The translations under genes were made by a program, and so were the position numbers. From the NCBI RefSeq assembly GCF_042159835.1, contig NZ_JBBVGT010000002.1, positions 1,736,001 through 1,800,000 on the forward strand: a DNA stretch of 64,000 bases. Direction: 5' to 3'. Positions 42,933 through 51,592 of the stretch are shown here, one piece after another (the stretch's first letter is position 1; each line of letters begins with the position of its first letter). The stretch is from Albibacterium profundi. Its GTDB lineage: Bacteria > Bacteroidota > Bacteroidia > Sphingobacteriales > Sphingobacteriaceae. The notes under the pieces were generated by a model. That model saw only the letters and a program-made list of their open reading frames with translations, did not search any database and had not been told where the DNA came from.

Positions 42933-45900
42933 CTAGTTCAATCCAGACATCTGGTAACGTGCCTCAAAGTTTTTGAACAGTTCTTTCACTCGCGTATTCT
43001 CTTCAGTTTGTTTGTATTCAGCCGTTAATTGATCCAAAGCGTGGAGTACATACATCCCGAGCTGCATGTTGTTCATCTCCAGATTGGGTTTGGTTTCCGC
43101 AATCGTGAAGAAATAGTTCAGATTGTCTTCGATATAGTCTGTCGTATTATTAACAATACGATTGGCGTTTTCGATATCACCAACCATGTAGAGGCTTTCC
43201 GCCATAGATTGTTTTTGGATCGTTTCCCGCATCGCATAGATTTTTTCGGGGACAACTTGCAGGGCGCGTTCCATGACTGTTTTTGCTTTATCTATCTGAC
43301 CTTCTTTTACGAGCTCATTGCTCAACGTATTGAAGTTGTTCATGATCAGGTTCAGCATGCCGTAGGACTCTGGATCTAAGTAGCTTGCCTCTTTTATATT
43401 ACCCCACTTGAACTTGTCAATAGTATTGGTGTACATCGCATCCGTATTGATTCTCTCGATCATTTGATCCGGACTTTGTGTTGTGTCTGGCTGCAAAGGC
43501 ATTAGTCGGTAGGTAAAGCCTTCGGTAACTAAGTATTTGTCAAGTCCGAGATAATTATCGCTCGGCACGGTGCGAGCAAAGTAAATCGGCCTTTCCCAGT
43601 TGTTATGCACCAAGATATCCATAATGGCAAGTTCAGTGCGACTAACGTAATTTCTAGGATAGGTCCACACCAAGGAATCAGCTACTTCGTCTTCCCATTC
43701 GCTTGGTACTGCATGGTTTTTAATAACATCTTCGCGATTTACCGTCAATTTGAAATTCTTGGTTGGTAAGAAATTCTCACGACTACCGTCTTGCATTGGT
43801 TGCTTATCCTGCGGATTATCGGACAATAGAATATTGAGTATGTTTTGTAGTTCAATATGTCCTTCGATGCCGTAATCTGTATAGCGGATGATATCACGCA
43901 CCCCTTGTACAAACTGTTCGTCTTTCATACTGATTGGTAACGCATCGGCTTCGTTTACCTTCTCCTTCATTTGTCTCAAATACCAGTCGGCACTCAGCAA
44001 GCTCAGGTTGACTACACGAATATCTGGACGGACATTCTCTACCTCTTGTGCGTACCATAATGGATAGGTGTCATTGTCACCATAGGTAAAGAGAATGGCG
44101 TTTGGCGCACAGCTTTCCAAGTAATTAATCGCTAGGTCACGTGCCGTAGTTTTTTCGGAACGATCATGGTCATCCCAGTTTTGAGACGCCATAAGGACCG
44201 GTGCCGCCAAGAGACCAACTACGGTAGCGGCAATAGCAGCTGTTTTGGGGTTCGCCTTCTTTTTTATAAAGTCGCTAATTGCCAATACCCCCAGTCCGAT
44301 CCAGATAGCAAAGGCGTAGAAAGAGCCTGCAAATGCGTAATCACGTTCTCTCGGTTGCAAGGGATTCTGGTTGAGGTACAATACGATAGCAATACCTGTA
44401 AAAAAGAACAACAGACCGACAATCCCGGCATCTTTTTGATTGTATTTAAAATGCCAGAAGGCTCCTAATAGTCCGAGGATCAAGGGTAAAAAGAAATATG
44501 TATTTCGTGAAGGATTGTTTTTCTGCGAATCAGGGAGTGCGTTTTGACCACCTAAGCGCATTTGATCAATAAAGGATATGCCGCTGATCCAGTTTCCATC
44601 CGTAAAGTTTCCATGTCCTTGTTGGTCATTTTGCCTCCCGGCAAAGTTCCACATAAAATAGCGGGCATACATGTGGCCGATCTGATAAGAAAACAAGAAG
44701 TTGATGTTGTCGCCAAAGCTTGGCTGTTCGCCTTCGCCGAGATTTAACCAGCTACGGTAAGCCTGCGCGTGCTCAGAACTATAAATACGTGGCAAGAAGG
44801 TTTCTCGGTCGTAGTTGTATTTGGGTTTGTTGCCCACTTTGACGTAATTGTTTTCTCCTTTTCGGTAGATGGCCGCACCTTCAACATATTCAATGGGCTG
44901 GGAATCGAAATAGGGGCCATTGAATAGCGGATCATCGCCATACTGCTCGCGGTTTAGGTAACCCAAGATGGAAAAGGTGTCATCTGGGTCGCTATTGTTT
45001 AAGGTTGGATCTGCATTGGCTCGTACAACAACCATGGCGAAAGAGCTATAGCCGATCAGGATAAACGAGACACAAAGTAACATAATGTTTAACATCGGCT
45101 TATGCTTTTTGATCGAGTAGATAATACCGTAGGTTAGCCCGCCGATCACCAAAATTGCGAAGAGGATAATACCTGAGCCAAATCCGAGTCCGAGTGAGTT
45201 GACAAAGAAAAGGTCAATATAAGCAGCAGCTTTAATCGAGTATTGAATAATCCCCCATAGAATAAATGCTAGAATAATACAACCGAGGAGAAGGGCCTTG
45301 ATGGTGCCGCCATTGGTTGCTTTTGTTGTTTTTCGAAAATAAACGACAAGTGCCAGTGCAGGTATCGTCAACAAGTTAAGTAAATGGACGCCGATTGACA
45401 GACCCATTACATACGCTATTAGGATCAGCCATCTTTCCGAATAGGGTTCGTCTGCATGATAATCCCATTTCAATATGGCCCAGAACACAACAGCGGTACA
45501 TAATGAGGCCATAGCATATACTTCGGATTCTACAGCCGAGAACCAAAAGGTGTCTGAGAATGTATAAGCTAAGGCTCCGACTAGGGCGGCACCCATTATC
45601 TGAATCAGTTGGGTTTGGGAAACTTCTGCTCCTCGAGGGGCTATTACTTTTCGCGCTAAAGCTGTGATGGTCCAGAATAAAAACAAGATGGTAAGCCCGC
45701 TGGAAACAGCAGAGCCGATATTCATCCAATAGGCGATCAACTCTGGATTACCCATAGCAAAATTGGAGAAAAGGTTTTGAAGCATTAAAAAAAGCGGTGC
45801 TCCCGGTTGGTGAACAATCTGCATTTTATAGGCTGCTGCAATAAATTCGCCGCAATCCCAAAAACTTGCTGTTGGTTCTAATGTTAAGACATAGGTAGTG

Positions 45901-45959
45901 GTTGCTATTAAAAAACTTAACCAACCGAGCAGGTTGTTTACTTTGCTATACGTCATCAT
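42933..45959 (-). CDS. DUF2723 membrane protein, probable GT-C glycosyltransferase
   Basis: 1008 residues. The DUF2723 signature opens the protein (PTASFWDCGEF at about 30-40, HQPGAPLF near 50), in the first loop after helix 1, where GT-C glycosyltransferases keep their catalytic acidic residue (here Asp-Cys-Gly-Glu). About eleven to thirteen membrane helices cover roughly residues 1-580; the C-terminal 430 residues are soluble, with a helical-repeat-like end (YMVGDIENANRIVNN). Recent classifications place DUF2723 among glycosyltransferases, probably transferring sugars to exported proteins, as in the Bacteroidota O-glycosylation pathway. Donor and acceptor are not visible from sequence. Confidence 0.85.
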   Translation of the reverse strand: MMTYSKVNNLLGWLSFLIATTTYVLTLEPTASFWDCGEFIAAAYKMQIVHQPGAPLFLMLQNLFSNFAMGNPELIAYWMNIGSAVSSGLTILFLFWTITALARKVIAPRGAEVSQTQLIQIMGAALVGALAYTFSDTFWFSAVESEVYAMASLCTAVVFWAILKWDYHADEPYSERWLILIAYVMGLSIGVHLLNLLTIPALALVVYFRKTTKATNGGTIKALLLGCIILAFILWGIIQYSIKAAAYIDLFFVNSLGLGFGSGIILFAILVIGGLTYGIIYSIKKHKPMLNIMLLCVSFILIGYSSFAMVVVRANADPTLNNSDPDDTFSILGYLNREQYGDDPLFNGPYFDSQPIEYVEGAAIYRKGENNYVKVGNKPKYNYDRETFLPRIYSSEHAQAYRSWLNLGEGEQPSFGDNINFLFSYQIGHMYARYFMWNFAGRQNDQQGHGNFTDGNWISGISFIDQMRLGGQNALPDSQKNNPSRNTYFFLPLILGLLGAFWHFKYNQKDAGIVGLLFFFTGIAIVLYLNQNPLQPRERDYAFAGSFYAFAIWIGLGVLAISDFIKKKANPKTAAIAATVVGLLAAPVLMASQNWDDHDRSEKTTARDLAINYLESCAPNAILFTYGDNDTYPLWYAQEVENVRPDIRVVNLSLLSADWYLRQMKEKVNEADALPISMKDEQFVQGVRDIIRYTDYGIEGHIELQNILNILLSDNPQDKQPMQDGSRENFLPTKNFKLTVNREDVIKNHAVPSEWEDEVADSLVWTYPRNYVSRTELAIMDILVHNNWERPIYFARTVPSDNYLGLDKYLVTEGFTYRLMPLQPDTTQSPDQMIERINTDAMYTNTIDKFKWGNIKEASYLDPESYGMLNLIMNNFNTLSNELVKEGQIDKAKTVMERALQVVPEKIYAMRETIQKQSMAESLYMVGDIENANRIVNNTTDYIEDNLNYFFTIAETKPNLEMNNMQLGMYVLHALDQLTAEYKQTEENTRVKELFKNFEARYQMSGLN

Positions 45960-46060
45960 ATATGTGTCAAATAAAAATCGAAAATAAGTATTTGAATTGA
46001 ATTAACTATTTTTTCTTTAAAATCGGGCTGATTTAGACCGTATTGAAGAAAAAAAATAAA

Positions 46061-46077
46061 ATATGTTTGCAACATAT
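46061..46077. repeat. Inverted repeat over the tRNA-Gln -33 element
   Basis: ATATGTT, TGC, AACATAT: 7-bp perfect arms with a 3-nt centre. The -33 TTTG (46066-46069) lies inside it. Confidence 0.5.
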
Positions 46078-46097
46078 GAAATATCGCTCTATATTTG
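46066..46097 (+). promoter_or_regulatory. Bacteroidota promoter for tRNA-Gln
   Basis: TTTG (46066-46069), a 20-base spacer and TATATTTG (46090-46097), an excellent two-part match, followed by GCAGTCC at the predicted start. The transcript may continue through prs, since no terminator is seen between them. Confidence 0.7.
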
Positions 46098-46135
46098 CAG
46101 TCCGATAACGGAGATGCCTTAAATGAGAGGTATTT

Positions 46136-46206
46136 TGCCCGATAGTATAAAGGTAGTACATCTGATTTTGGTTCAGATTGTCTAGGTTCGAATCCTGGTC
46201 GGGCAA
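46136..46206 (+). tRNA. tRNA-Gln (anticodon TTG)
   Basis: A complete 71-nt cloverleaf: acceptor TGCCCGA/TCGGGCA, discriminator A, D-arm AGTATAAAGGTAGTAC, anticodon loop TTTTGGT (TTG at 46168-46170) and T-arm AGGTTCGAATCCT. CCA is not encoded. It lies 67 bases before prs on the same strand. Confidence 0.95.
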
Positions 46207-46273
46207 CTGAAATAAGAACTCGGGTTGTTACACACAGCTCGAGTTCGTTCTTTATAAAAAAGAGTATAGCGTC

Positions 46274-47218
46274 ATGCCTTTACAATTTAACACAGTAAAG
46301 CTTTTTTCTGGTACAAGTAATGTTGAACTGGCGGAAAAGATTGCTGAGTCCTACGGGAAGAAACTAGGAGAAAAAACTCTATCGCGCTTCAGCGATGGTG
46401 AAATGCAACCCTTTTATAATGAATCTGTTCGCGGGAGTGATGTCTTTATCATTCAGTCCACGAATACGCCGGCAGATAATATCATGGAGCTCTTGCTGAT
46501 GATTGACGCTGCGAAGCGTGCTTCTGCACACTACATTACGGCCGTGGTTCCTTATTTTGGTTATGCGCGTCAAGATCGGAAAGATAAACCAAGGGTTGCC
46601 ATTGGTGCCAAGATGATCGCTAATTTGATTACGGCAGCTGGTGCGCATCGGATTATGACGATGGACCTGCACGCTGCTCAAATTCAAGGTTTTTTCGATA
46701 TCCCGGTTGATCACCTAGATGCTTCCGTGATTTTTGTTCCTCATATCAAGGCACTGAATCTACCGAATTTGACCATCGCTTCACCTGATATGGGTGGATC
46801 TCATCGTGCGCGTACTTTTGCCAAATACTTCAATGCAGAGGTGGTTATCTGTGATAAGCAGCGGAAACGCGCCAATGAAATTGAATCAATGTCGATTATA
46901 GGTGATGTAACCGGCCAGGATATTGTGTTAATTGATGATATCTGTGATACCGCTGGTACACTTTCGAAGGCTGCTTCGTTGATCATGGAGAAAGGAGCAA
47001 ATAGTGTGCGTGCGGTATGTACGCATCCGGTTCTTTCAGGAAATGCCTATGAAACGATCGAGAAATCTGCTTTAACAGAGTTGATTGTAACGGATACGAT
47101 TCAATTAAAACAGCAAAGCGAAAAAATTAAGGTCTTATCTACTGCTGAATTGTTTGCACATGCTATTAAGAATGTAAACGAGCACGGGTCGATCAGTAAC
47201 CTTTTTAATATTGAATAG
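46274..47218 (+). CDS. prs: Ribose-phosphate pyrophosphokinase (PRPP synthase)
   Basis: 314 residues, the class I length. Two phosphoribosyltransferase-like halves are present: FSDGEMQPFYNESVRGSDVF opens the first, DLHAAQIQGFFDIPVDHL (near 130) is the ATP/Mg flexible region, and IVLIDDICDTAGTL (about 216-229) is the PRPP-binding loop. It makes PRPP from ribose 5-phosphate and ATP, used for purines, pyrimidines (pyrB and pyrR lie 15 kb away), His, Trp and NAD. rplY starts 27 bases downstream, the conserved prs-rplY-pth order. Confidence 0.96.
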   Translation: MPLQFNTVKLFSGTSNVELAEKIAESYGKKLGEKTLSRFSDGEMQPFYNESVRGSDVFIIQSTNTPADNIMELLLMIDAAKRASAHYITAVVPYFGYARQDRKDKPRVAIGAKMIANLITAAGAHRIMTMDLHAAQIQGFFDIPVDHLDASVIFVPHIKALNLPNLTIASPDMGGSHRARTFAKYFNAEVVICDKQRKRANEIESMSIIGDVTGQDIVLIDDICDTAGTLSKAASLIMEKGANSVRAVCTHPVLSGNAYETIEKSALTELIVTDTIQLKQQSEKIKVLSTAELFAHAIKNVNEHGSISNLFNIE

Positions 47219-47245
47219 TTAAGTAATAAACAAATAAATAATAAT

Positions 47246-47827
47246 ATGAAATCAATTGCTATTAGCGGTTCTCTAAGAGAGAACGTAGGGAAAAGAGACG
47301 CTAAAGAATTGCGTTATGAAGGCAAAGTGCCTGCAGTTCTTTATGGTGGGAAGGAACAGTACCACTTTTCAGTGTCCGCAGCTGATTTGAAATCGTTGGT
47401 GTACACACCCGATGTTCATTTCGTAGATTTAGACTTGGAAGGAAAGAAATTCCAAGCAATCGTTCAGGAGATGCAATTTCATCCATTGAATGAGCAAATT
47501 CGTCACATCGACTTTTTAGAGTTGGACGACAAGAAGGAAGTTACCATGTTAATCCCGGTTAAGCTGACTGGAATATCTCCAGGTGTACGTGCGGGTGGTA
47601 AATTAATTCAGAAGCTCCGTTCACTTCGTGTTAAGGCGTTGCCGGCCAACATGCCTCAAACAATAGAAGTTAGTTTAAATAGCTTAGAGGTTGGAAAGTC
47701 TGTTCGTGTTGAAGAGATTAAACTAGAAAATGCACGCGTATTGAACAATGCGGACGATACGATTGTATCTGTAGTTATGTCTCGTGCGCTTCGTCAAGCA
47801 GAACAAGAAGCTAAAGCGAACGCTTAG
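47246..47827 (+). CDS. rplY: 50S ribosomal protein L25 / general stress protein Ctc
   Basis: 193 residues: the N-terminal L25 5S-rRNA-binding domain (about 1-90, opening SIAISGSLRENVGKRDAKELR) plus the CTC C-terminal beta domain (about 98-180, VKLTGISPGVRAGGKL, IEVSLNSLEVGKSVRVEEI). This long form matches TL5/Ctc and not the short E. coli L25. It binds 5S rRNA in the central protuberance. It is probably co-transcribed with prs and ends at a terminator at 47854-47889. Confidence 0.95.
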   Translation: MKSIAISGSLRENVGKRDAKELRYEGKVPAVLYGGKEQYHFSVSAADLKSLVYTPDVHFVDLDLEGKKFQAIVQEMQFHPLNEQIRHIDFLELDDKKEVTMLIPVKLTGISPGVRAGGKLIQKLRSLRVKALPANMPQTIEVSLNSLEVGKSVRVEEIKLENARVLNNADDTIVSVVMSRALRQAEQEAKANA

Positions 47828-47853
47828 TAATATTTTTGCGATAATAAGTATCG

Positions 47854-47889
47854 AAAAGGGTAATGATCTAGAATCACTGCCCTTTTTTT
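47854..47889 (+). terminator. Intrinsic terminator after rplY
   Basis: GGGTAATGAT and ATCACTGCCC form a 10-bp stem with one G-U pair and one mismatch, flanked by AAAA on the left and T7 on the right. Confidence 0.78.
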
Positions 47890-47910
47890 ATGTCCTTTAT
47901 TATTATTTGC

Positions 47911-47918
47911 TATTTTTG
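47911..47918 (+). promoter_or_regulatory. Bacteroidota -7 element for pth
   Basis: TATTTTTG, an exact TAnnTTTG match, 20 bases before the pth ATG at 47939, so pth can be transcribed apart from prs-rplY. Confidence 0.5.
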
Positions 47919-47938
47919 AGGCTAAATAAATCCAATAC

Positions 47939-48499
47939 ATGAAATACCTTATTGTTGGTCTTGGCAACATCGGTCAAGAATATGCAGATACGAGACATAA
48001 TATTGGTTTTATGATTGCCGATGAGCTTGTGAAAAAAGCAGACGCTTCCTTCTCTACATTGAAATATGCGTATTATTCAGAGTTTAAATTCAAAAGCAGA
48101 ATTGTGCATGTCATTAAGCCGACCACCTATATGAATTTAAGTGGTAAAGCAGTGAATTATTGGATGAAGGAACTGAAGGTTCCGATAGATAATGTACTGG
48201 TATTGGTAGATGATATTGCGATTCCATTTGGTAAGATCCGATTAAAACCCAAAGGGAGTAGCGCAGGCCATAATGGTCTGAAAAATATTGAGGCCTTGTG
48301 TGGTGGTCAGAATTATCCAAGATTGCGTTTTGGGGTGGGGGATAACTTCCCTCGTGGGCGTCAGGTGGATTATGTGTTGAGTGGCTTCGATGAAGATGAG
48401 CTGATGGAGTTACCTTCGCTAGTTGACTATTCGGTGGACATGATTCAGAGCTTTATTTCTATTGGGTTAGAACTAACAATGACACGTTTTAACAAATAA
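47939..48499 (+). CDS. pth: Peptidyl-tRNA hydrolase
   Basis: 186 residues with all known key residues: Asn10 and His20 (VGLGNIGQEYADTRHNIGF), Asn66 (TTYMNLSGKAV), Asp92 (VDDIAIPFG) and Asn112 (SSAGHNGLKN). It releases peptides from prematurely dropped peptidyl-tRNA in the cytoplasm and is essential. The ArsC/Spx-like gene starts 10 bases after its stop, so the two are likely co-transcribed. Confidence 0.95.
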   Translation: MKYLIVGLGNIGQEYADTRHNIGFMIADELVKKADASFSTLKYAYYSEFKFKSRIVHVIKPTTYMNLSGKAVNYWMKELKVPIDNVLVLVDDIAIPFGKIRLKPKGSSAGHNGLKNIEALCGGQNYPRLRFGVGDNFPRGRQVDYVLSGFDEDELMELPSLVDYSVDMIQSFISIGLELTMTRFNK

Positions 48500-48509
48500 A
48501 AAAGATATT

Positions 48510-48857
48510 ATGTTAAAGGTTTACGGGATTAAAAATTGCAACACCGTTAAGAAGGCACTAAATTGGCTTGAAGAAAACGGACAGGAGTATGAGTTTCACG
48601 ATTATAAAAAATCAGGAATTTCTAAAGAGAAAATTAAAGAATGGCAGGCGTCAGTTGGCTGGGAACCATTAATAAATAAAAGAGGAACAACTTGGCGGCG
48701 GCTAGAAAAGGGAGTGCAAGATGAAATAGACGGGCCAGAGACAGCAAGTAAATTGATGCAAGAGAACACTTCATTGATTAAGCGGCCCATAATAGAAGGA
48801 AAGGGGCCAATCATTCTAGGCTTCGATAGCAGTGAATACGAAGAAAATTTATTATAA
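48510..48857 (+). CDS. ArsC/Spx-family thioredoxin-fold protein (YffB-like)
   Basis: 115 residues. The opening MLKVYGIKNCNTVKKAL has a single Cys10, followed by NTVKKAL as in YffB-like members, lacking the CXXC of Spx. WEPLINKRGTTWRRL and IKRPIIEGKGPIILGF are the later family motifs. It could be a glutathione-dependent arsenate-reductase-like enzyme or a redox regulator; the genomic setting beside pth gives no arsenic context. It is co-oriented, with 10-base spacing to pth and 18 bases to the M1 peptidase. Confidence 0.88.
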   Translation: MLKVYGIKNCNTVKKALNWLEENGQEYEFHDYKKSGISKEKIKEWQASVGWEPLINKRGTTWRRLEKGVQDEIDGPETASKLMQENTSLIKRPIIEGKGPIILGFDSSEYEENLL

Positions 48858-48875
48858 ACTTAGCAATTATTGAAT

Positions 48876-50816
48876 ATGAGATTAACAAACACTTTACCAT
48901 TGAAAGTTCTGGTTGGTATGCTATGCCTATCGAGCGTAGCGTTTGCGCAAACAGAAAGTAATTATGACTACGTAGAAGCATTTAGACCGGGATTTTATGA
49001 AACAAATGGGAATGAATATCGTTCTGCATCGGGAAATCCGGGGCCAAAATACTGGCAGAATGCGGTCGACTATCAACTCAAGGCAACATTGGATGATGAG
49101 GCCAGAACTGTAACTGCTTCGGTTACCATCGATTATACCAATAATAGTCCTGAAGCACTCGATTACCTTTGGATTCAGCTGGATCAAAACATGTTTAAAG
49201 AGGACGCGATCGGGAATAAAATTATTCCACTAACCAATAGTCGCTACGGTGCTAAAGGAGAAGAATTTGACGGCGGATATAAGATTGCATCGGTTAAAAT
49301 TGGAAATGCTGCGGCAGATTATTATGTCGATGACACGCGGATGCAGGTAAACCTTCCCCAAGAGCTAAAAGAGAATGGAGGCACGATCCAGTTGACAATA
49401 GACTATAGTTATGTTGTTCCAAAATATGGATCAGATCGTACGGGCGTATTAGAAACGAAGAATGGCGATATATATTCAATCGCGCAGTGGTACCCTCGAA
49501 TGGCTGTGTTCGATGATATTTTGGGATGGAATACCGATCCTTATATTGGGCCAGGTGAGTTTTATTTGGATTATGGAGATGTTGATGTAGAAATTACTGC
49601 TCCGAGTGATCATTTTGTAGTTTTGGGCGGTGAGTTATTAAATCCAGATGAAGTGCTGTCAACAGAAGAATTAAAAAGATGGAAGAAGGCGCAGAATAGT
49701 GATGAAACGGTAATTATCCGGTCGCAGGAAGAAGTGATAGCGAATAGAGCAAATTCGAATACGAAAGAAACCAAAACTTGGAAGTATCGTTTGGAGAATA
49801 CACGAGATATTGCTTGGGGTTCTTCAGCTGCGTTTATTATCGATGGTGCCAAAATTAATCTTCAGGACGGAAAAACTTCGTTCGCCTTGTCTGCTTATCC
49901 GCAAGAAAGTAATGGTGGAAATGCTTGGGAGCGCTCTACAGAATATGTAAAAGCATCTGTTGAACATTATTCTGAGATGTGGTTTAACTATCCTTATCCA
50001 GTGGCAGTCAATGTAGCCTCTAATGTAGGAGGGATGGAATATCCGGCGATCGTTTTCTGTGGATATAAAGCAAAGGGCGCAAGTTTATGGGGGGTTACCG
50101 ATCATGAATTCGGACATATTTGGTTTCCTATGATTGTGGGAAGCAACGAACGTCATCATGCGTGGATGGATGAAGGCTTTAATACCTTCTTGAATGGTAT
50201 TTCTACGGAGCATTTTAATGATGGAGAATACTATCGTGGAAAGCAAGACGCAAATAAAATGGCTGCTATCCTTACAAACCCTGCGCTAGAACCAGTAATG
50301 ACGGCACCTAGTGTGATGAATGAACGTCACATGGGTATTTTAGCTTATTACAAACCTGGATTCGGGATGAAATTGCTTCGGGATGTAATTTTAGGACCGG
50401 AACGTTTTGATAAAGCGTTGCGAGTTTACATCAACGAGTGGGCCTATAAACACCCAACACCAGAAGATTTCTTTAGAACGATGGAAAATGTTTCCGGTCA
50501 GAAACTATCTTGGTTTTGGAGAGGTTGGTTTAAAAGCAACTGGCAGCTAGATCAGGCAGTAACCAACGTAGAACAGAAGACGGAAGGTGCTGTTATTAGT
50601 ATCGTTAATTTAGAGAAATTGCCGATGCCGGTAATTGCTGATATTACAACGGCAAGTGGCGAAACGACTCGGGTAACTCTTCCTGTAGAAGTTTGGGAGC
50701 GTAATGTTAACTGGGATTTTCTGTTCGAAACATCAGAAGATGTGGTGAAAGTTGAGCTTGACCCAGATAAAGTATTACCAGATTCGAATCCAAGCAATAA
50801 TACTTGGAAGAAATAA
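48876..50816 (+). CDS. M1 family metallopeptidase, exported
   Basis: 646 residues with a signal peptide ending at AFAQ (about residue 22). The zinc site is HEFGH (410-414), with the third ligand Glu433 in MDEGFNTFL. The exopeptidase motif is VGGMEYP, a GAMEN variant, upstream of it. Members of this gluzincin family remove N-terminal amino acids or hydrolyse LTA4-like substrates; an envelope peptide-salvage role is likely. I choose the ATG at 48876; the TTG two codons earlier is less likely. It is terminated at 50824-50864. Confidence 0.92.
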   Translation: MRLTNTLPLKVLVGMLCLSSVAFAQTESNYDYVEAFRPGFYETNGNEYRSASGNPGPKYWQNAVDYQLKATLDDEARTVTASVTIDYTNNSPEALDYLWIQLDQNMFKEDAIGNKIIPLTNSRYGAKGEEFDGGYKIASVKIGNAAADYYVDDTRMQVNLPQELKENGGTIQLTIDYSYVVPKYGSDRTGVLETKNGDIYSIAQWYPRMAVFDDILGWNTDPYIGPGEFYLDYGDVDVEITAPSDHFVVLGGELLNPDEVLSTEELKRWKKAQNSDETVIIRSQEEVIANRANSNTKETKTWKYRLENTRDIAWGSSAAFIIDGAKINLQDGKTSFALSAYPQESNGGNAWERSTEYVKASVEHYSEMWFNYPYPVAVNVASNVGGMEYPAIVFCGYKAKGASLWGVTDHEFGHIWFPMIVGSNERHHAWMDEGFNTFLNGISTEHFNDGEYYRGKQDANKMAAILTNPALEPVMTAPSVMNERHMGILAYYKPGFGMKLLRDVILGPERFDKALRVYINEWAYKHPTPEDFFRTMENVSGQKLSWFWRGWFKSNWQLDQAVTNVEQKTEGAVISIVNLEKLPMPVIADITTASGETTRVTLPVEVWERNVNWDFLFETSEDVVKVELDPDKVLPDSNPSNNTWKK

Positions 50817-50823
50817 AAAAACG

Positions 50824-50864
50824 AAAAGCCTGTTAGTCTGTTAATATCACTAGCAGGCTTTTTT
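50824..50864 (+). terminator. Intrinsic terminator after the M1 peptidase
   Basis: AAAAGCCTGTTAGT pairs with CTAGCAGGCTTTT (one G-U pair), with a T-run at the end. Confidence 0.82.
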
Positions 50865-50875
50865 ATTTAATAAGA

Positions 50876-51592
50876 ATGAAAAAAATATTCGTACTTCTAT
50901 TGTGTATTATCGGAACCGTAAATCTTGCGGCGGGACAGACTCTGGAAGGGATTGTGATGGAATTGAATAGCTCAAAGCCCATTCAGCAGGTTGAGGTACG
51001 GAACCTTACAACGGATGCAACAGTAGAGACGAATGCATCGGGCGGTTTTGAAATAGATGCGGAGCTTAATGATTTGCTAACCTTCGGCTATCCGGGCTTT
51101 CGATTGGACACGTTAGTTGTCGTCGACTTTCAGATAAAACGGGTTTACCTGACGCCACTTGAAGATTTCAATATTTTAGAAGATGTCGAAATAACAGACT
51201 TATCGGATTTACAATTGGAAGAGGAAATACGTGTTGCGCGCGAGCGGGGTAGATCAGTTCATACTGTCCAGGGGGGTGGAATAGCTATTTCACCGTCGCG
51301 GCTTTTTGGGAAAGAGGCAAAAGATGCGAGGGAACGATATGACGCGCTACTAGAAGAGCAAGAACGTAGGCTCATTGACTCTAAATTTAATGAAGACAAA
51401 ATCACGCCAATAACTCCCCTCAAAGGTAGAGACTTGGATTTGTTCATCGTTAAGTTTAGGCCATCCTATGAGTTTGCAAAGCAGTCGGACGAAGAGCAAA
51501 TTCGTTTGTATATCATGGACTCCTATAAAAAATTTAAAAACATGAGTCAGGCCGAAAAAGATAGGATTAAGCTTACTGAAGAAGTAAACTAA
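50876..51592 (+). CDS. Exported carboxypeptidase-regulatory-like domain protein
   Basis: 238 residues. A signal peptide (KKIFVLLLCIIGTVNLAAG, cleaved near residue 21) precedes a CarboxypepD_reg-like beta-sandwich (about 22-95: LEGIVMELNSSKPIQQVEVRNLTTD, TNASGGFEIDAEL, LTFGYPGFRLDTLVV). The remainder is charged and helical (EERRLIDSKFNEDKI) with no known motif. In Bacteroidota this sandwich usually precedes TonB-receptor barrels, but here it stands alone, so it may be a periplasmic binding or scaffold protein. Its last 20 bases overlap the 3' end of folC tail to tail. Confidence 0.8.
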   Translation: MKKIFVLLLCIIGTVNLAAGQTLEGIVMELNSSKPIQQVEVRNLTTDATVETNASGGFEIDAELNDLLTFGYPGFRLDTLVVVDFQIKRVYLTPLEDFNILEDVEITDLSDLQLEEEIRVARERGRSVHTVQGGGIAISPSRLFGKEAKDARERYDALLEEQERRLIDSKFNEDKITPITPLKGRDLDLFIVKFRPSYEFAKQSDEEQIRLYIMDSYKKFKNMSQAEKDRIKLTEEVN

